NCBI GenBank assembly: GCA_964518595.1
Contig: CAZFHA010000009.1
Span: 55,350 to 119,349 of the forward strand
Reading direction: 5' to 3'
DNA from: CAZFHA01 sp964518595
GTDB lineage: Bacteria > Bacillota > Clostridia > Saccharofermentanales > Saccharofermentanaceae
Length of the DNA: 64,000 bases
In this document: positions 37,130 to 44,972 of the stretch, piece after piece
Layout: each line of letters begins with the position of its first letter
Position numbering within the stretch: the stretch's first letter is position 1
Notes under the pieces: generated by a model
Databases searched by the model: none
What the model saw: the letters and a program-made list of their open reading frames with translations, nothing else
What the model was told of the DNA's origin: nothing
Translations under genes and position numbers: made by a program

Positions 37130-38026
37130 ATGTTTGATCGAGTAGAGGCGAAAAGACAGGGCTGGAGCTCAGTTAGTCAGAATTTAGGCCAGAATGTGTT
37201 AGCTTCATTTCTATTTTTTTTGATTGCTTATGTTACCAGTTTATTGAATCGTTTGGGTGATAGTCAAGCCAATAGGAGTTGGATTGAAAGTGAACTACCA
37301 ATAAAGATTAGAGCACAAGAATCCGCTGATTTCGGTGAGATTATTACATGGTTTGTCTCAACCAATCAGGTTTTAGGACATAGCATTTTTGATTTTGTTG
37401 TAACACTCATTGCGGTCGCTCTGGGACTATTAATAATTAGACCACTTTGGATTGGCTACAATCGCCGGATTATGGATAACTTAGAGTCAAATCAAGCGGG
37501 AGGAGAAATCTTTTCTGTTTTCTCTGGAGGAAAATATATTGGTACGCTGAAAGGTAGTACCTGGCAATGGCTTTGGGAGATCATCTGGGTAGCGGCAATG
37601 CTTGTGCCCATGTTTTTCGGACTGTTTATAATCATAGCCGCTACTGTAATGAAAATAAACTCACAATCTAGTGCTACTGCCATGGTTATTCTAGGTTCTG
37701 TTATGCTTCTCGTAAGTTTAGTTGGTGGCTTAGTTGTTAATATCAACCGGGGAATCGCTTATATGTTTACTACTTTTATTTTGGCCGAAGATCCATCAGT
37801 CGGAGCACGAGCGGCCTTAAATCAAAGCAAGGAACTTACAAAAGGCATTAGGATGGATCTTTTTGTTTTGAAGTTGTCTTTTTTAGGTTGGCGAATTCTT
37901 GCCGTACTGACCTGCGGCATTCTGGATTTAGGTGTTACGCCTTATATTCAAGCCACGGAAGCGATTATTTTTAAAAAGCTTAGGGATGATAAAGCCAGAG
38001 TAAAGCAGTTATATGGTTTTAATTAA
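37130..38026 (+). CDS. DUF975-like multi-pass membrane protein, paralog 3
   Basis: 298 residues, the most diverged of the three: RQGWSSVSQNLGQNVL, RPLWIGYNRRIMDN, GSTWQWLWEIIW, NRGIAYMFTTFILAED, ALNQSKELTKGIRMDLF and LGVTPYIQATEAI. The Arg-Tyr of the final motif is lost (PYIQA rather than PYRYSA). The start follows AAGGGGG. It lies 48 bases after paralog 2, likely in the same transcript. The gradient of divergence suggests an older duplication giving paralog 3 and a later one giving 1 and 2. Confidence 0.78.
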   Translation: MFDRVEAKRQGWSSVSQNLGQNVLASFLFFLIAYVTSLLNRLGDSQANRSWIESELPIKIRAQESADFGEIITWFVSTNQVLGHSIFDFVVTLIAVALGLLIIRPLWIGYNRRIMDNLESNQAGGEIFSVFSGGKYIGTLKGSTWQWLWEIIWVAAMLVPMFFGLFIIIAATVMKINSQSSATAMVILGSVMLLVSLVGGLVVNINRGIAYMFTTFILAEDPSVGARAALNQSKELTKGIRMDLFVLKLSFLGWRILAVLTCGILDLGVTPYIQATEAIIFKKLRDDKARVKQLYGFN

Positions 38027-38087
38027 TAAGCGCCCTTTATCCTGTGCTTTAAGTAAAGTATTTAGACGGAAGGAATAGAATTTTATC

Positions 38088-39488
38088 ATGAGTACAAAAA
38101 AGTTTGATGTAGCAATTATTGGCGGTGGCCTCGCGGGGATTTTTGCTGGCTATGAGTTGACCAAAAATCGCCCAGAGCTCAAGGTCATTTTATTAGAACA
38201 GGGGGCAGAGGTAGTTGCACGCTCCTGTCCAATTATCGAAAAGAAAGTTGATCATTGTATTGGCTGTAATCCCTGCGCAATTATGAGGGGTTTTGGTGGT
38301 GCCGGTGCCTTTTCCGATGGGAAATTTAACTTCACTACCCAGTTTGGTGGTTGGCTGAATGATTATTTGCCTGATGGCGATGTAATGAAGTTAATTGATT
38401 ATGTTGATTCCGTAAATCAGCAGTTCGGCGCTACTGATGAAGTCTTTTCTACCGCCACTAAGGAAGCTGATCTGATTCGCAGAAAAGCTATTAGCTATGA
38501 CTTACATTTGATGGATGCTCGCTGTAAGCACTTGGGAACAGAGCGTAATCGTGAGATTTTAGCGGCTCAAGCGCAATGGCTAAAAGAGCATTTAGAATTG
38601 TCCTGCAAGACAAGAGTCGACAAAATTAGTCAGCAGTTGGATGGAAGCTATTTACTGGCTACCGATAAAGGTGATGTGCAGTGTCAGTATTTGATTGCAG
38701 CTCCAGGCCGATCAGGTGCTGAATGGTTCTCTGAGCAGTGTGCCCAGCTTAATTTACCGATGATTAACAACCAAGTTGATCTGGGTGTTAGAGTTGAGCT
38801 GCCAGCGATTGTTTTTAAAGAAATTACCGACGCCATGTATGAGGCCAAACTGCTTTATCGAACCAGCCGCTATAAAGACGTCGTTCGTACTTTTTGTATG
38901 AATCCTTATGGTCACGTAGTAACAGAAAATACGGATGGTATTATTACCGTAAATGGTCATAGTTATACAGACCCGGCACTTCGGAGTGAGAATACCAACT
39001 TTGCTTTACTCGTGAGTAATAAATTTACCACCCCTTTTAATGAGCCTTATCAGTATGGTAAGAGAATTGCATCCCTATCAAACATGTTAGGGGGAGGTAT
39101 CATGGTTCAACGTTTCGGCGACTTACTCGATGGGCGCCGAACCAACACGCACCGGCTGCCTCAGAGCTTCGTGAAACCTACCTTAGATGCTGTTCCGGGG
39201 GATCTGTCCTTGGTGCTGCCAAAGCGCCATTTGGACAATATTATTGAAATGATTCAGGTATTGGACAAAGTCGCACCGGGAACAGCGAATCAAGATACGC
39301 TACTTTATGGCGTGGAAGTTAAATTTTACAGTTCCCGGTTAAATTTGACAAAGGAGTTAGAGACAGAGCTACCTAATTTCTTTGCTGTAGGTGATGGTGC
39401 CGGAATTACCCGGGGGCTGTCCCAAGCCGGAGCCAGTGGTGTGCAGGCAGCTCGTGCTATTCTAAAACGGATTTCTTTACAGGCTTAA
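38088..39488 (+). CDS. FAD-dependent oxidoreductase, COG2509-like
   Basis: 466-residue flavoprotein. The FAD-binding Rossmann motif is at the N-terminus (DVAIIGGGLAGIFAGYEL), an iron-sulfur-like or redox CIGCNPC motif at about 56-62, then RGFGGAGAFSDGKFN, and a C-terminal FAD loop FAVGDGAGITRGLSQAGASG. This matches the uncharacterised dehydrogenase family COG2509, for which I know no settled substrate. It precedes rpsO by 96 bases, and the rpsO promoter begins inside its last codons. Confidence 0.85.
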   Translation: MSTKKFDVAIIGGGLAGIFAGYELTKNRPELKVILLEQGAEVVARSCPIIEKKVDHCIGCNPCAIMRGFGGAGAFSDGKFNFTTQFGGWLNDYLPDGDVMKLIDYVDSVNQQFGATDEVFSTATKEADLIRRKAISYDLHLMDARCKHLGTERNREILAAQAQWLKEHLELSCKTRVDKISQQLDGSYLLATDKGDVQCQYLIAAPGRSGAEWFSEQCAQLNLPMINNQVDLGVRVELPAIVFKEITDAMYEAKLLYRTSRYKDVVRTFCMNPYGHVVTENTDGIITVNGHSYTDPALRSENTNFALLVSNKFTTPFNEPYQYGKRIASLSNMLGGGIMVQRFGDLLDGRRTNTHRLPQSFVKPTLDAVPGDLSLVLPKRHLDNIIEMIQVLDKVAPGTANQDTLLYGVEVKFYSSRLNLTKELETELPNFFAVGDGAGITRGLSQAGASGVQAARAILKRISLQA

Positions 39489-39504
39489 GGGATTGTGTTA
39501 CAAT
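39476..39504 (+). promoter_or_regulatory. Promoter of rpsO
   Basis: TTTACA (39476-39481), 17 bases, TACAAT (39499-39504) with an extended TG at 39496-39497. The -35 lies inside the end of the FAD gene. Confidence 0.8.
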
Positions 39505-39510
39505 CTTTAA

Positions 39511-39584
39511 GAATTTGCCGCATACACGGTTTTTCGGATCGTCCGACCGGTTACTGTGGTGCAGGACACAATATGGAGGTATTT
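39511..39584 (+). promoter_or_regulatory. Structured rpsO leader (candidate S15 autoregulatory site)
   Basis: About 74 bases from the predicted transcription start to the ATG. CGGA-TCG-TCCG forms a tight hairpin, flanked by CGGT/ACCG and an outer GCATACA/TGTGGTGC pairing, giving one long interrupted stem just before the TGGAGGT ribosome site. S15 represses its own mRNA in several bacteria through different leader folds, so the role is inferred. Confidence 0.5.
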
Positions 39585-39848
39585 ATGGACACGATTAACA
39601 AAGCAGAGATTATCAAAGAGTATGGCCTTAAAGAAGGAGATACGGGTTCACCGGAGGTGCAGATTGCCCTTTTAACAGCTCGGATCAACCACTTGACAGA
39701 GCACTTGAAGGTTCATAAGAATGACCATCACTCTCGTCGTGGACTTCTGATGTTAGTTGGACAGAGAAGAGGTCTTTTGGACTATCTTACCAGAATTGAC
39801 ATTGAGCGCTATAGAACGATTATCGCTAAGTTAGGAATCAGAAAGTAA
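39585..39848 (+). CDS. rpsO: Small ribosomal subunit protein uS15
   Basis: 87 residues, containing GDTGSPEVQIALLTARI, DHHSRRGLLMLVGQRR and LLDYL, the standard S15 core that binds the central domain of 16S rRNA. The ATG at 39585 follows TGGAGGT; an upstream in-frame start at 39495 would read through the leader and is rejected. rpsO is usually followed directly by pnp; here pnp is 6.7 kb away beyond signalling genes. Confidence 0.97.
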   Translation: MDTINKAEIIKEYGLKEGDTGSPEVQIALLTARINHLTEHLKVHKNDHHSRRGLLMLVGQRRGLLDYLTRIDIERYRTIIAKLGIRK

Positions 39849-39866
39849 GCATTGCTGTTTATTTTT

Positions 39867-39912
39867 AAAAAGCTTCGGAGAAGATGCGTTATTCTTCCCC
39901 GAAGCTTTTTTT
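39867..39912. terminator. Bidirectional terminator after rpsO
   Basis: 12-bp stem (39867-39878 with 39899-39910), extended inside by GAAGA/TCTTC, followed by eight T (39905-39912). On the minus strand the stem is also followed by five T, so it can stop the convergent lipoprotein transcript. Confidence 0.9.
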
Positions 39913-39950
39913 ATTAAAAATTACGCCAGTCGAGCCGATTGGCGAGACAA

Positions 39951-39977
39951 AATTCCCCCTACTACACTGGGGGAATT
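39951..39977 (-). terminator. Hairpin after the lipoprotein gene
   Basis: Perfect 9-bp stem AATTCCCCC (39951-39959) with GGGGGAATT (39969-39977), 9-base loop, 28 bases past the lipoprotein stop. The T tract on the minus strand is short (TTTT), so it may stabilise the 3' end or assist the terminator further on. Confidence 0.5.
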
Positions 39978-40005
39978 ATAATCAAGCATAGCAAGTATTA
40001 AATGT

Positions 40006-42447
40006 TTAGGCCATTTCATTTAATAGAGTTTGGACACGGTTTTGCATGATTTCAGTAACCTCTGCAGCTGATTTACTACCATTGAAGTAGCTGGAGGCCT
40101 CCTCGTTAATAATTTGATAAACTTCCTTTGGTATTAATGGAGCAGCTACGGCATCATTAATAGCCTGCCGATAGGCCTTTTCGCCCTCAGGAGACAGCTT
40201 AAGCTCATCAGGGGTATGTTGAGGATCGTTAAAATAGAATCGTAAAAGATAATTGTCTGCAAGCTTCTGACCTGTGGTAGCATAACCTATTTGTTTTTCA
40301 AAGCTAGAGGTTAATACAGGTAGTAGGTCTGATTCAATATAGCGGTCCTGTTCAGTTTCACTAAGCAGGAATTTAATGAATGCCCAAGCCGCCGCTTGGT
40401 TGGGGCTGTTTTGACTAATGCAGTAGAGACCTTCTACTAATGGTGCGGATACTCTGGCCGCTGAGGGTCGAGTAGAGGGGTAGTTAGAAAGGGTAATTTC
40501 GCTTTTCATTTGATATTCTAAAACAGCCCAACCTATTGGTCCAATTCCTGCAAAATCAAGAAAGGATAAAACCGGTGGATTAGCCATTTGTGAAGGCATA
40601 ATCGGGTTTTCTCCCCCAGGAAGCGAATTGGCTCCACTCTGCTGACAAAATTCTAATAGGGCAATCATGTCAGAATTATTAAGATCAGCTTTGGCGGTAC
40701 TAAAATCAATAAATTCTTCAATGGAACTGCTTAAAAGTGTGCTAAAGAGCATATCGGATGAAGTTTGAAAAATTCCGATTTTTTCGGGATGATCTTTTAG
40801 GATTTTGCTTAGTTCTTCTAAGGTTAGTCTGTTTTGGTCACCCAAAAAGGATTTGCTAATAACTAGACCCATCAATGTATAGTGAGAGCTGATACCGTAG
40901 ATTTTCTGATTGATTTTTCCTACATCAAAAAACTTTACTTGATAATCTTCTTTCTTGAAGCTCTTGTCTTGATCTATTAAGTCATTGATATCAACCAGTA
41001 AACCGGAACGCCCATAATTTAGTAGTTCATTTTGCTTTAGAAGCACCAGGTCGGCTCCAAAGCCATTGGTCATCTCTTTAATCTTTTGCTGTTGCCACTG
41101 TTCTATTTCCACTTCAGTATCGAACCGCAGTGCTTCATCAGAGGCAGCCCCTTCTATTCTCAGTAAATAATCCTTTTGACTGTGGTTGAAACGATAAATC
41201 TGTTCTACTTGATTATAATCCAAAGAATATTCGCCTGGATCAATTGTTATAATAGTCTTACTTGCATTGGGATTGCTGTCCTGCCTTTTAAGTAAACTAA
41301 TATCTAGGCCACGTAAGCGTCCCTGATTATCATATTCATCGTTCACAATAACAATAAGATTCTCGGAAAGAATTGACAGTCCTCGTACGCTGCCGTTCAT
41401 ACGTGGTGGAGTCTCATAGTCGGTATTCTGCCACAAAAGCCATTCGGTTTGTTCCCCAGACTCAATATCAATTTGAAAAATACCAATCGAGTTTTCTGCC
41501 AATACTGCCGTATCGGTATAACCCATAACTTCATAAGGTCGGATAGGTTTTTCTACTTCTAGTGTCTTTTTATCCCAATTAGCTGTACCTAGAACCGTTT
41601 GCGGCGGTGATTGCTTTGCCTTGTCCTGGGTTTCAAAGGTGAAATATAGTTTTTGGTTATGGATAAAAATATTTCTAACCATATCCTCTTCCTTACAATT
41701 GACTTGGCCAGTGATTTGACCATTTTTATCTAAACGAATAAATTTACTGTAAGAGAATAAATAGAGGTCACCCTTAGGATCGGCGATCATCCGATAGTAC
41801 CCCTGATCAGGATTAATTTCTTCCCAAAACTTATCACAGGTTTTTACTTTAGCTCCGTCTAACTGTACTTTGTAGATAAGGCTGTCGCTAACGTAATTAC
41901 CGTCTTCAGGGTGAGGGTTGGCTAATAAGTAGAGGGAATTATTTTCCCCGGCAACCATTGTATAAAAGCTCATTCTGGCTCCTACATTCTGTGAAAGATC
42001 GTAACTACCTAGGAGATTTCCATCTAGATCATAGAAAAACAAATAATTCTGTAGCTTTCTCTGTCGTTCATACTCAGCCCAAATTTTTTCGTCCTTATCA
42101 TCTAAGGGTATCTCTGGTGAACACTCAATTTCCACGGCTACTATGACAATGTCCTTAAGAAGAACACTATTTATCGGCGTGGTATATTGAGCTTGATCCG
42201 GTAGTTTTTCGCCAAATGTCTCTAACGCCGTGCTGGCGAAAAACGCAGAATCAGCGTCGACTATTTTTTGATTTTTGGCTTCGCTAACCGATAAAGTATT
42301 TTTATTGTTATCTATGGTGTTTTTTGAATTGGAAGCTGAGTTTAATTGATTACAGGCTACTAGAAGTGGAGACACGCAGAGTATTAGAATTAGAAGCCAA
42401 GTTATAGATTTACTAGATCGGGTAAAGTGACTATAAATTTTTGGCAT
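40006..42447 (-). CDS. Lipoprotein fusing a propeller-like region to an extracellular solute-binding domain
   Basis: 813 residues. The signal peptide ends in a lipobox with Cys32 (LVAC), so it is predicted to be anchored outside the membrane. Residues about 60-400 show short repeated strand patterns (NNSLYLLA, GDLYLFS, NQKLYFTF) like a beta-propeller. Residues about 440-813 resemble family 1 sugar-type solute-binding proteins (LVDINDLI, GKINQKIYGISS, PLVEGLYCISQNSPN, AAAWAFIKFLL). It is about twice the usual solute-binding length. No ABC permease or ATPase lies nearby; a divergent LytTR two-component pair begins 348 bases upstream, so a sensory role is plausible. The start follows AGGGGG. Confidence 0.8.
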   Translation of the reverse strand: MPKIYSHFTRSSKSITWLLILILCVSPLLVACNQLNSASNSKNTIDNNKNTLSVSEAKNQKIVDADSAFFASTALETFGEKLPDQAQYTTPINSVLLKDIVIVAVEIECSPEIPLDDKDEKIWAEYERQRKLQNYLFFYDLDGNLLGSYDLSQNVGARMSFYTMVAGENNSLYLLANPHPEDGNYVSDSLIYKVQLDGAKVKTCDKFWEEINPDQGYYRMIADPKGDLYLFSYSKFIRLDKNGQITGQVNCKEEDMVRNIFIHNQKLYFTFETQDKAKQSPPQTVLGTANWDKKTLEVEKPIRPYEVMGYTDTAVLAENSIGIFQIDIESGEQTEWLLWQNTDYETPPRMNGSVRGLSILSENLIVIVNDEYDNQGRLRGLDISLLKRQDSNPNASKTIITIDPGEYSLDYNQVEQIYRFNHSQKDYLLRIEGAASDEALRFDTEVEIEQWQQQKIKEMTNGFGADLVLLKQNELLNYGRSGLLVDINDLIDQDKSFKKEDYQVKFFDVGKINQKIYGISSHYTLMGLVISKSFLGDQNRLTLEELSKILKDHPEKIGIFQTSSDMLFSTLLSSSIEEFIDFSTAKADLNNSDMIALLEFCQQSGANSLPGGENPIMPSQMANPPVLSFLDFAGIGPIGWAVLEYQMKSEITLSNYPSTRPSAARVSAPLVEGLYCISQNSPNQAAAWAFIKFLLSETEQDRYIESDLLPVLTSSFEKQIGYATTGQKLADNYLLRFYFNDPQHTPDELKLSPEGEKAYRQAINDAVAAPLIPKEVYQIINEEASSYFNGSKSAAEVTEIMQNRVQTLLNEMA

Positions 42448-42795
42448 TTTATTTCCCCCTAAAATGTAATTAATGCATGAATTAAATTTAGTCTAATCAT
42501 TCCTTTCCCACTTTGCATGACTAATTAGTCACCTTGTAGCTTTGCTACACTGATATACTCACTTTATTGGTTGTTAAAAACTATTTTCTAAAACTATTGG
42601 ATTGAAAAAAGACCATTGACAAATTTAGATCTTTCTTGCTAAAGTTTGAAGCGGTACTAAGGAATTATGCAAATTAGGACAAATTTAATTTTAGAATCTT
42701 TAAATTTAACCAGATAGAGTTGTAATCTTTGATAATAGTGTATAATTTACCTGGGTATAAGCATATCAAAAGACTATAGGCATAATGGGGTGGTT
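42448..42795 (+). promoter_or_regulatory. AT-rich divergent intergenic region with promoter for the LytTR pair
   Basis: 348 bases between the divergent lipoprotein and response regulator genes. TATAAT is at 42741-42746 with TTGTAA at 42720-42725 (short, 15-base spacer). A small hairpin with AGC/GCT arms lies at about 42537-42551. I could not identify a clear pair of LytTR direct repeats by eye, nor a convincing small peptide gene. Confidence 0.5.
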
Positions 42796-43563
42796 ATGAT
42801 GATTAGAATTGCATTGTGTGATGATAATTATGAGTTTTTAGCTTTGTTAAAAAATAGGGTTAGTGATTGTCTAGAGCAGCTTAAGCAGTGTCTAAAAGCA
42901 CCTAAGCTTCAGTTTCAAGTTGTAACTTTCTCTTCACCTACGCAATTACTGGAGGCCATAAGAGATAAAGAAAATTTTGATATCATCTTGCTAGATTGGG
43001 ATATGCCGAAGATGGATGGCGGTATGGTAGGACGGTATTTACAGTCGGGCATAAAAAAAACCGCTATAATTTATGTCACGGCCTACGAAACCTTTGCTAT
43101 CCAAGCAATAAATTTAGCTGCGCCCTTATCATACATTCTTAAGGAACGCTTACATACTGAGTTGCCGGAGGCATTAAAAAGAGCTCTTGCCTACCTGTTC
43201 GCTGATGTTGCCAAAAAAGAAGGTCAATATCTGATTTGCAAATGTCCTCGAGGACGAGTAGAGAAGATTTTTCTTGAGGATATTATTTATATTGAGCATC
43301 GGTTGCGTACGAATTATTTTTATACGGAAAATGCGCTAATAACATCGGCTTCTGGTGAAAGCTTAAAGCAGTTTGAGCCTATTTTAGAGCAAAATAAATT
43401 TTATATGATTAATAGAGGGCTTTGGGTTAACTTTAGTAAAGTAATCCGCTACGAAGTCGATACGATACTTCTAAAAAATAATTACAAGCTTCCTATAAGT
43501 AGAAATGGAAGAGAGACAATTTTGCAGGCGTTTATGCAAGAAAAGAGTCAGAGCTTGGCATAA
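42796..43563 (+). CDS. LytTR-family response regulator
   Basis: Two-component regulator of the AgrA/VirR type, 255 residues. Receiver domain (about 1-125) with acidic pocket LCDDN, phosphoacceptor Asp in IILLDWDMPKMDG, the Thr in YVTAYE and the Lys in ILKERL. Linker, then a LytTR DNA-binding domain (about 145-250) with FLEDIIYIEHRLRTNYFYT and FYMINRGLWVNFSKV. Starts at 42796 or 42799 are equally possible after a GGGGTGG site; a GTG at 42790 is less likely. The sensor kinase follows 26 bases later. Confidence 0.9.
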   Translation: MMIRIALCDDNYEFLALLKNRVSDCLEQLKQCLKAPKLQFQVVTFSSPTQLLEAIRDKENFDIILLDWDMPKMDGGMVGRYLQSGIKKTAIIYVTAYETFAIQAINLAAPLSYILKERLHTELPEALKRALAYLFADVAKKEGQYLICKCPRGRVEKIFLEDIIYIEHRLRTNYFYTENALITSASGESLKQFEPILEQNKFYMINRGLWVNFSKVIRYEVDTILLKNNYKLPISRNGRETILQAFMQEKSQSLA

Positions 43564-43589
43564 AAAATTAGCATAGGCAGGGTGAGGAG

Positions 43590-44921
43590 ATGAATATAAC
43601 TGCATTCTCAAATATCGTCATAATTTTGATAGTCATTATGATTGACTACTTTTTGGGCAGAAAAATCTTGAAGCTGTACTTTGATAAAAAGAATTACAGA
43701 ATTAATCTCTGGATTCCAGTTATGATTTTTTGGCTAGGATTAAACCTATATTTCTATATGGTTAACGTAAACTTATATTTGGGAGCCTTGCTTCTTGGAT
43801 TAATTGGTATTGCCTACATAACTTTTTCTGGTTCCGTCTTATTTAAATTTGCCTTTGCTATTACTTACGTTTCAATGACATATTTGGTGTCAGAATCTAT
43901 TCGCGTACTTATCTTGCCATTTTATTCAGAAACTACATTTCAACTATCGTTACTGGTTGCAGCGGGGATAATATCACGAATTATACTCTTTGGCTTGGTA
44001 CAGATAATTAGTCTTTTTGCGATAAAAGGTAATTATACTTTTCGTTTCACCTATCACTCTTACTTTTTCCTTTTTCCTTTAGCGTCTATTGTCGTTACGC
44101 ATTTTCTAATTTATTATATAGAAAAAAATATGGATATGACTATGTTTGTCATGGCAGCAGTAGCTCTGATTCTTTTGCTGGGGGCAAACATTATCATATA
44201 CTACCAATATCAGAACTTTGAACGCGATGTGGTAAGCAGTCAGCAACAAGTATTAATGACGGCATATATCCTTTCTGAAAAGAAACGCAGAAATGAACTC
44301 TTGACCCAACAAGAAAAAGCCAAAGAAACTTTATCTAAAATCCAGAATCAGTTAGTCCACTTTCATGATTATATGAAAAATGCGCCAATAGAGGAGAGCT
44401 TGAAGGAATTCCAAAAAATTTTTTCTGATATTCCTAAAATGGTAAGACAGCAATATGTAAGCCCGCCACTGCTGAATGCGATTTTATCAGTCAAACTGCA
44501 GGCCATAGAAAACTGTGCTCAGATTGATGTTAGCAGCAATTTACCTGTAGAATATAAAGTTGATGGGGGTATCATTAGTATATTATTAGGAAACAGCCTA
44601 GATAATGCTGTGGAGGCCATTGAGAAAATACAGGATCCAGAGAAGCGCAAACTCAAAATTCGTTTTATCTCAGAGATGGGGCTGCTTCATATCTATATAG
44701 AAAATACATATTTGATTTCACCTAAAAAAATTAAAGGTGTATATCAGAGTACAAAGGAAAACCCGGATAAGCATGGATTTGGTATGCTAAGTATAATGAA
44801 ACTAATTCGAGATAATGAAGGGACTATAGATATTCAACATAAGGATAAGATCTTTTCCTTACATATAGTTTTGCCTGAAAAATCGCCCTTCTATTTTGCT
44901 TGCGAAACTGCAGTTTCCTGA
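43590..44921 (+). CDS. AgrC-like sensor histidine kinase
   Basis: 443 residues: about six N-terminal transmembrane helices (about 8-215), a coiled segment, the probable phosphoacceptor in VHFHDYMKN, and a GHKL ATPase with an N box (LGNSLDNAVEAIEKI) and a G box (KHGFGMLSIMKLI). This is the HPK10/AgrC layout used for peptide sensing. No agrB or agrD-like gene is visible in the surrounding sequence. Start follows GAGGAG. Predicted partner: the LytTR regulator just upstream. Confidence 0.88.
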   Translation: MNITAFSNIVIILIVIMIDYFLGRKILKLYFDKKNYRINLWIPVMIFWLGLNLYFYMVNVNLYLGALLLGLIGIAYITFSGSVLFKFAFAITYVSMTYLVSESIRVLILPFYSETTFQLSLLVAAGIISRIILFGLVQIISLFAIKGNYTFRFTYHSYFFLFPLASIVVTHFLIYYIEKNMDMTMFVMAAVALILLLGANIIIYYQYQNFERDVVSSQQQVLMTAYILSEKKRRNELLTQQEKAKETLSKIQNQLVHFHDYMKNAPIEESLKEFQKIFSDIPKMVRQQYVSPPLLNAILSVKLQAIENCAQIDVSSNLPVEYKVDGGIISILLGNSLDNAVEAIEKIQDPEKRKLKIRFISEMGLLHIYIENTYLISPKKIKGVYQSTKENPDKHGFGMLSIMKLIRDNEGTIDIQHKDKIFSLHIVLPEKSPFYFACETAVS

Positions 44922-44972
44922 AATAAGTTACTTAATTAAGCCGCTTTACTAGAAGTAAGATATCTGCTCTAT

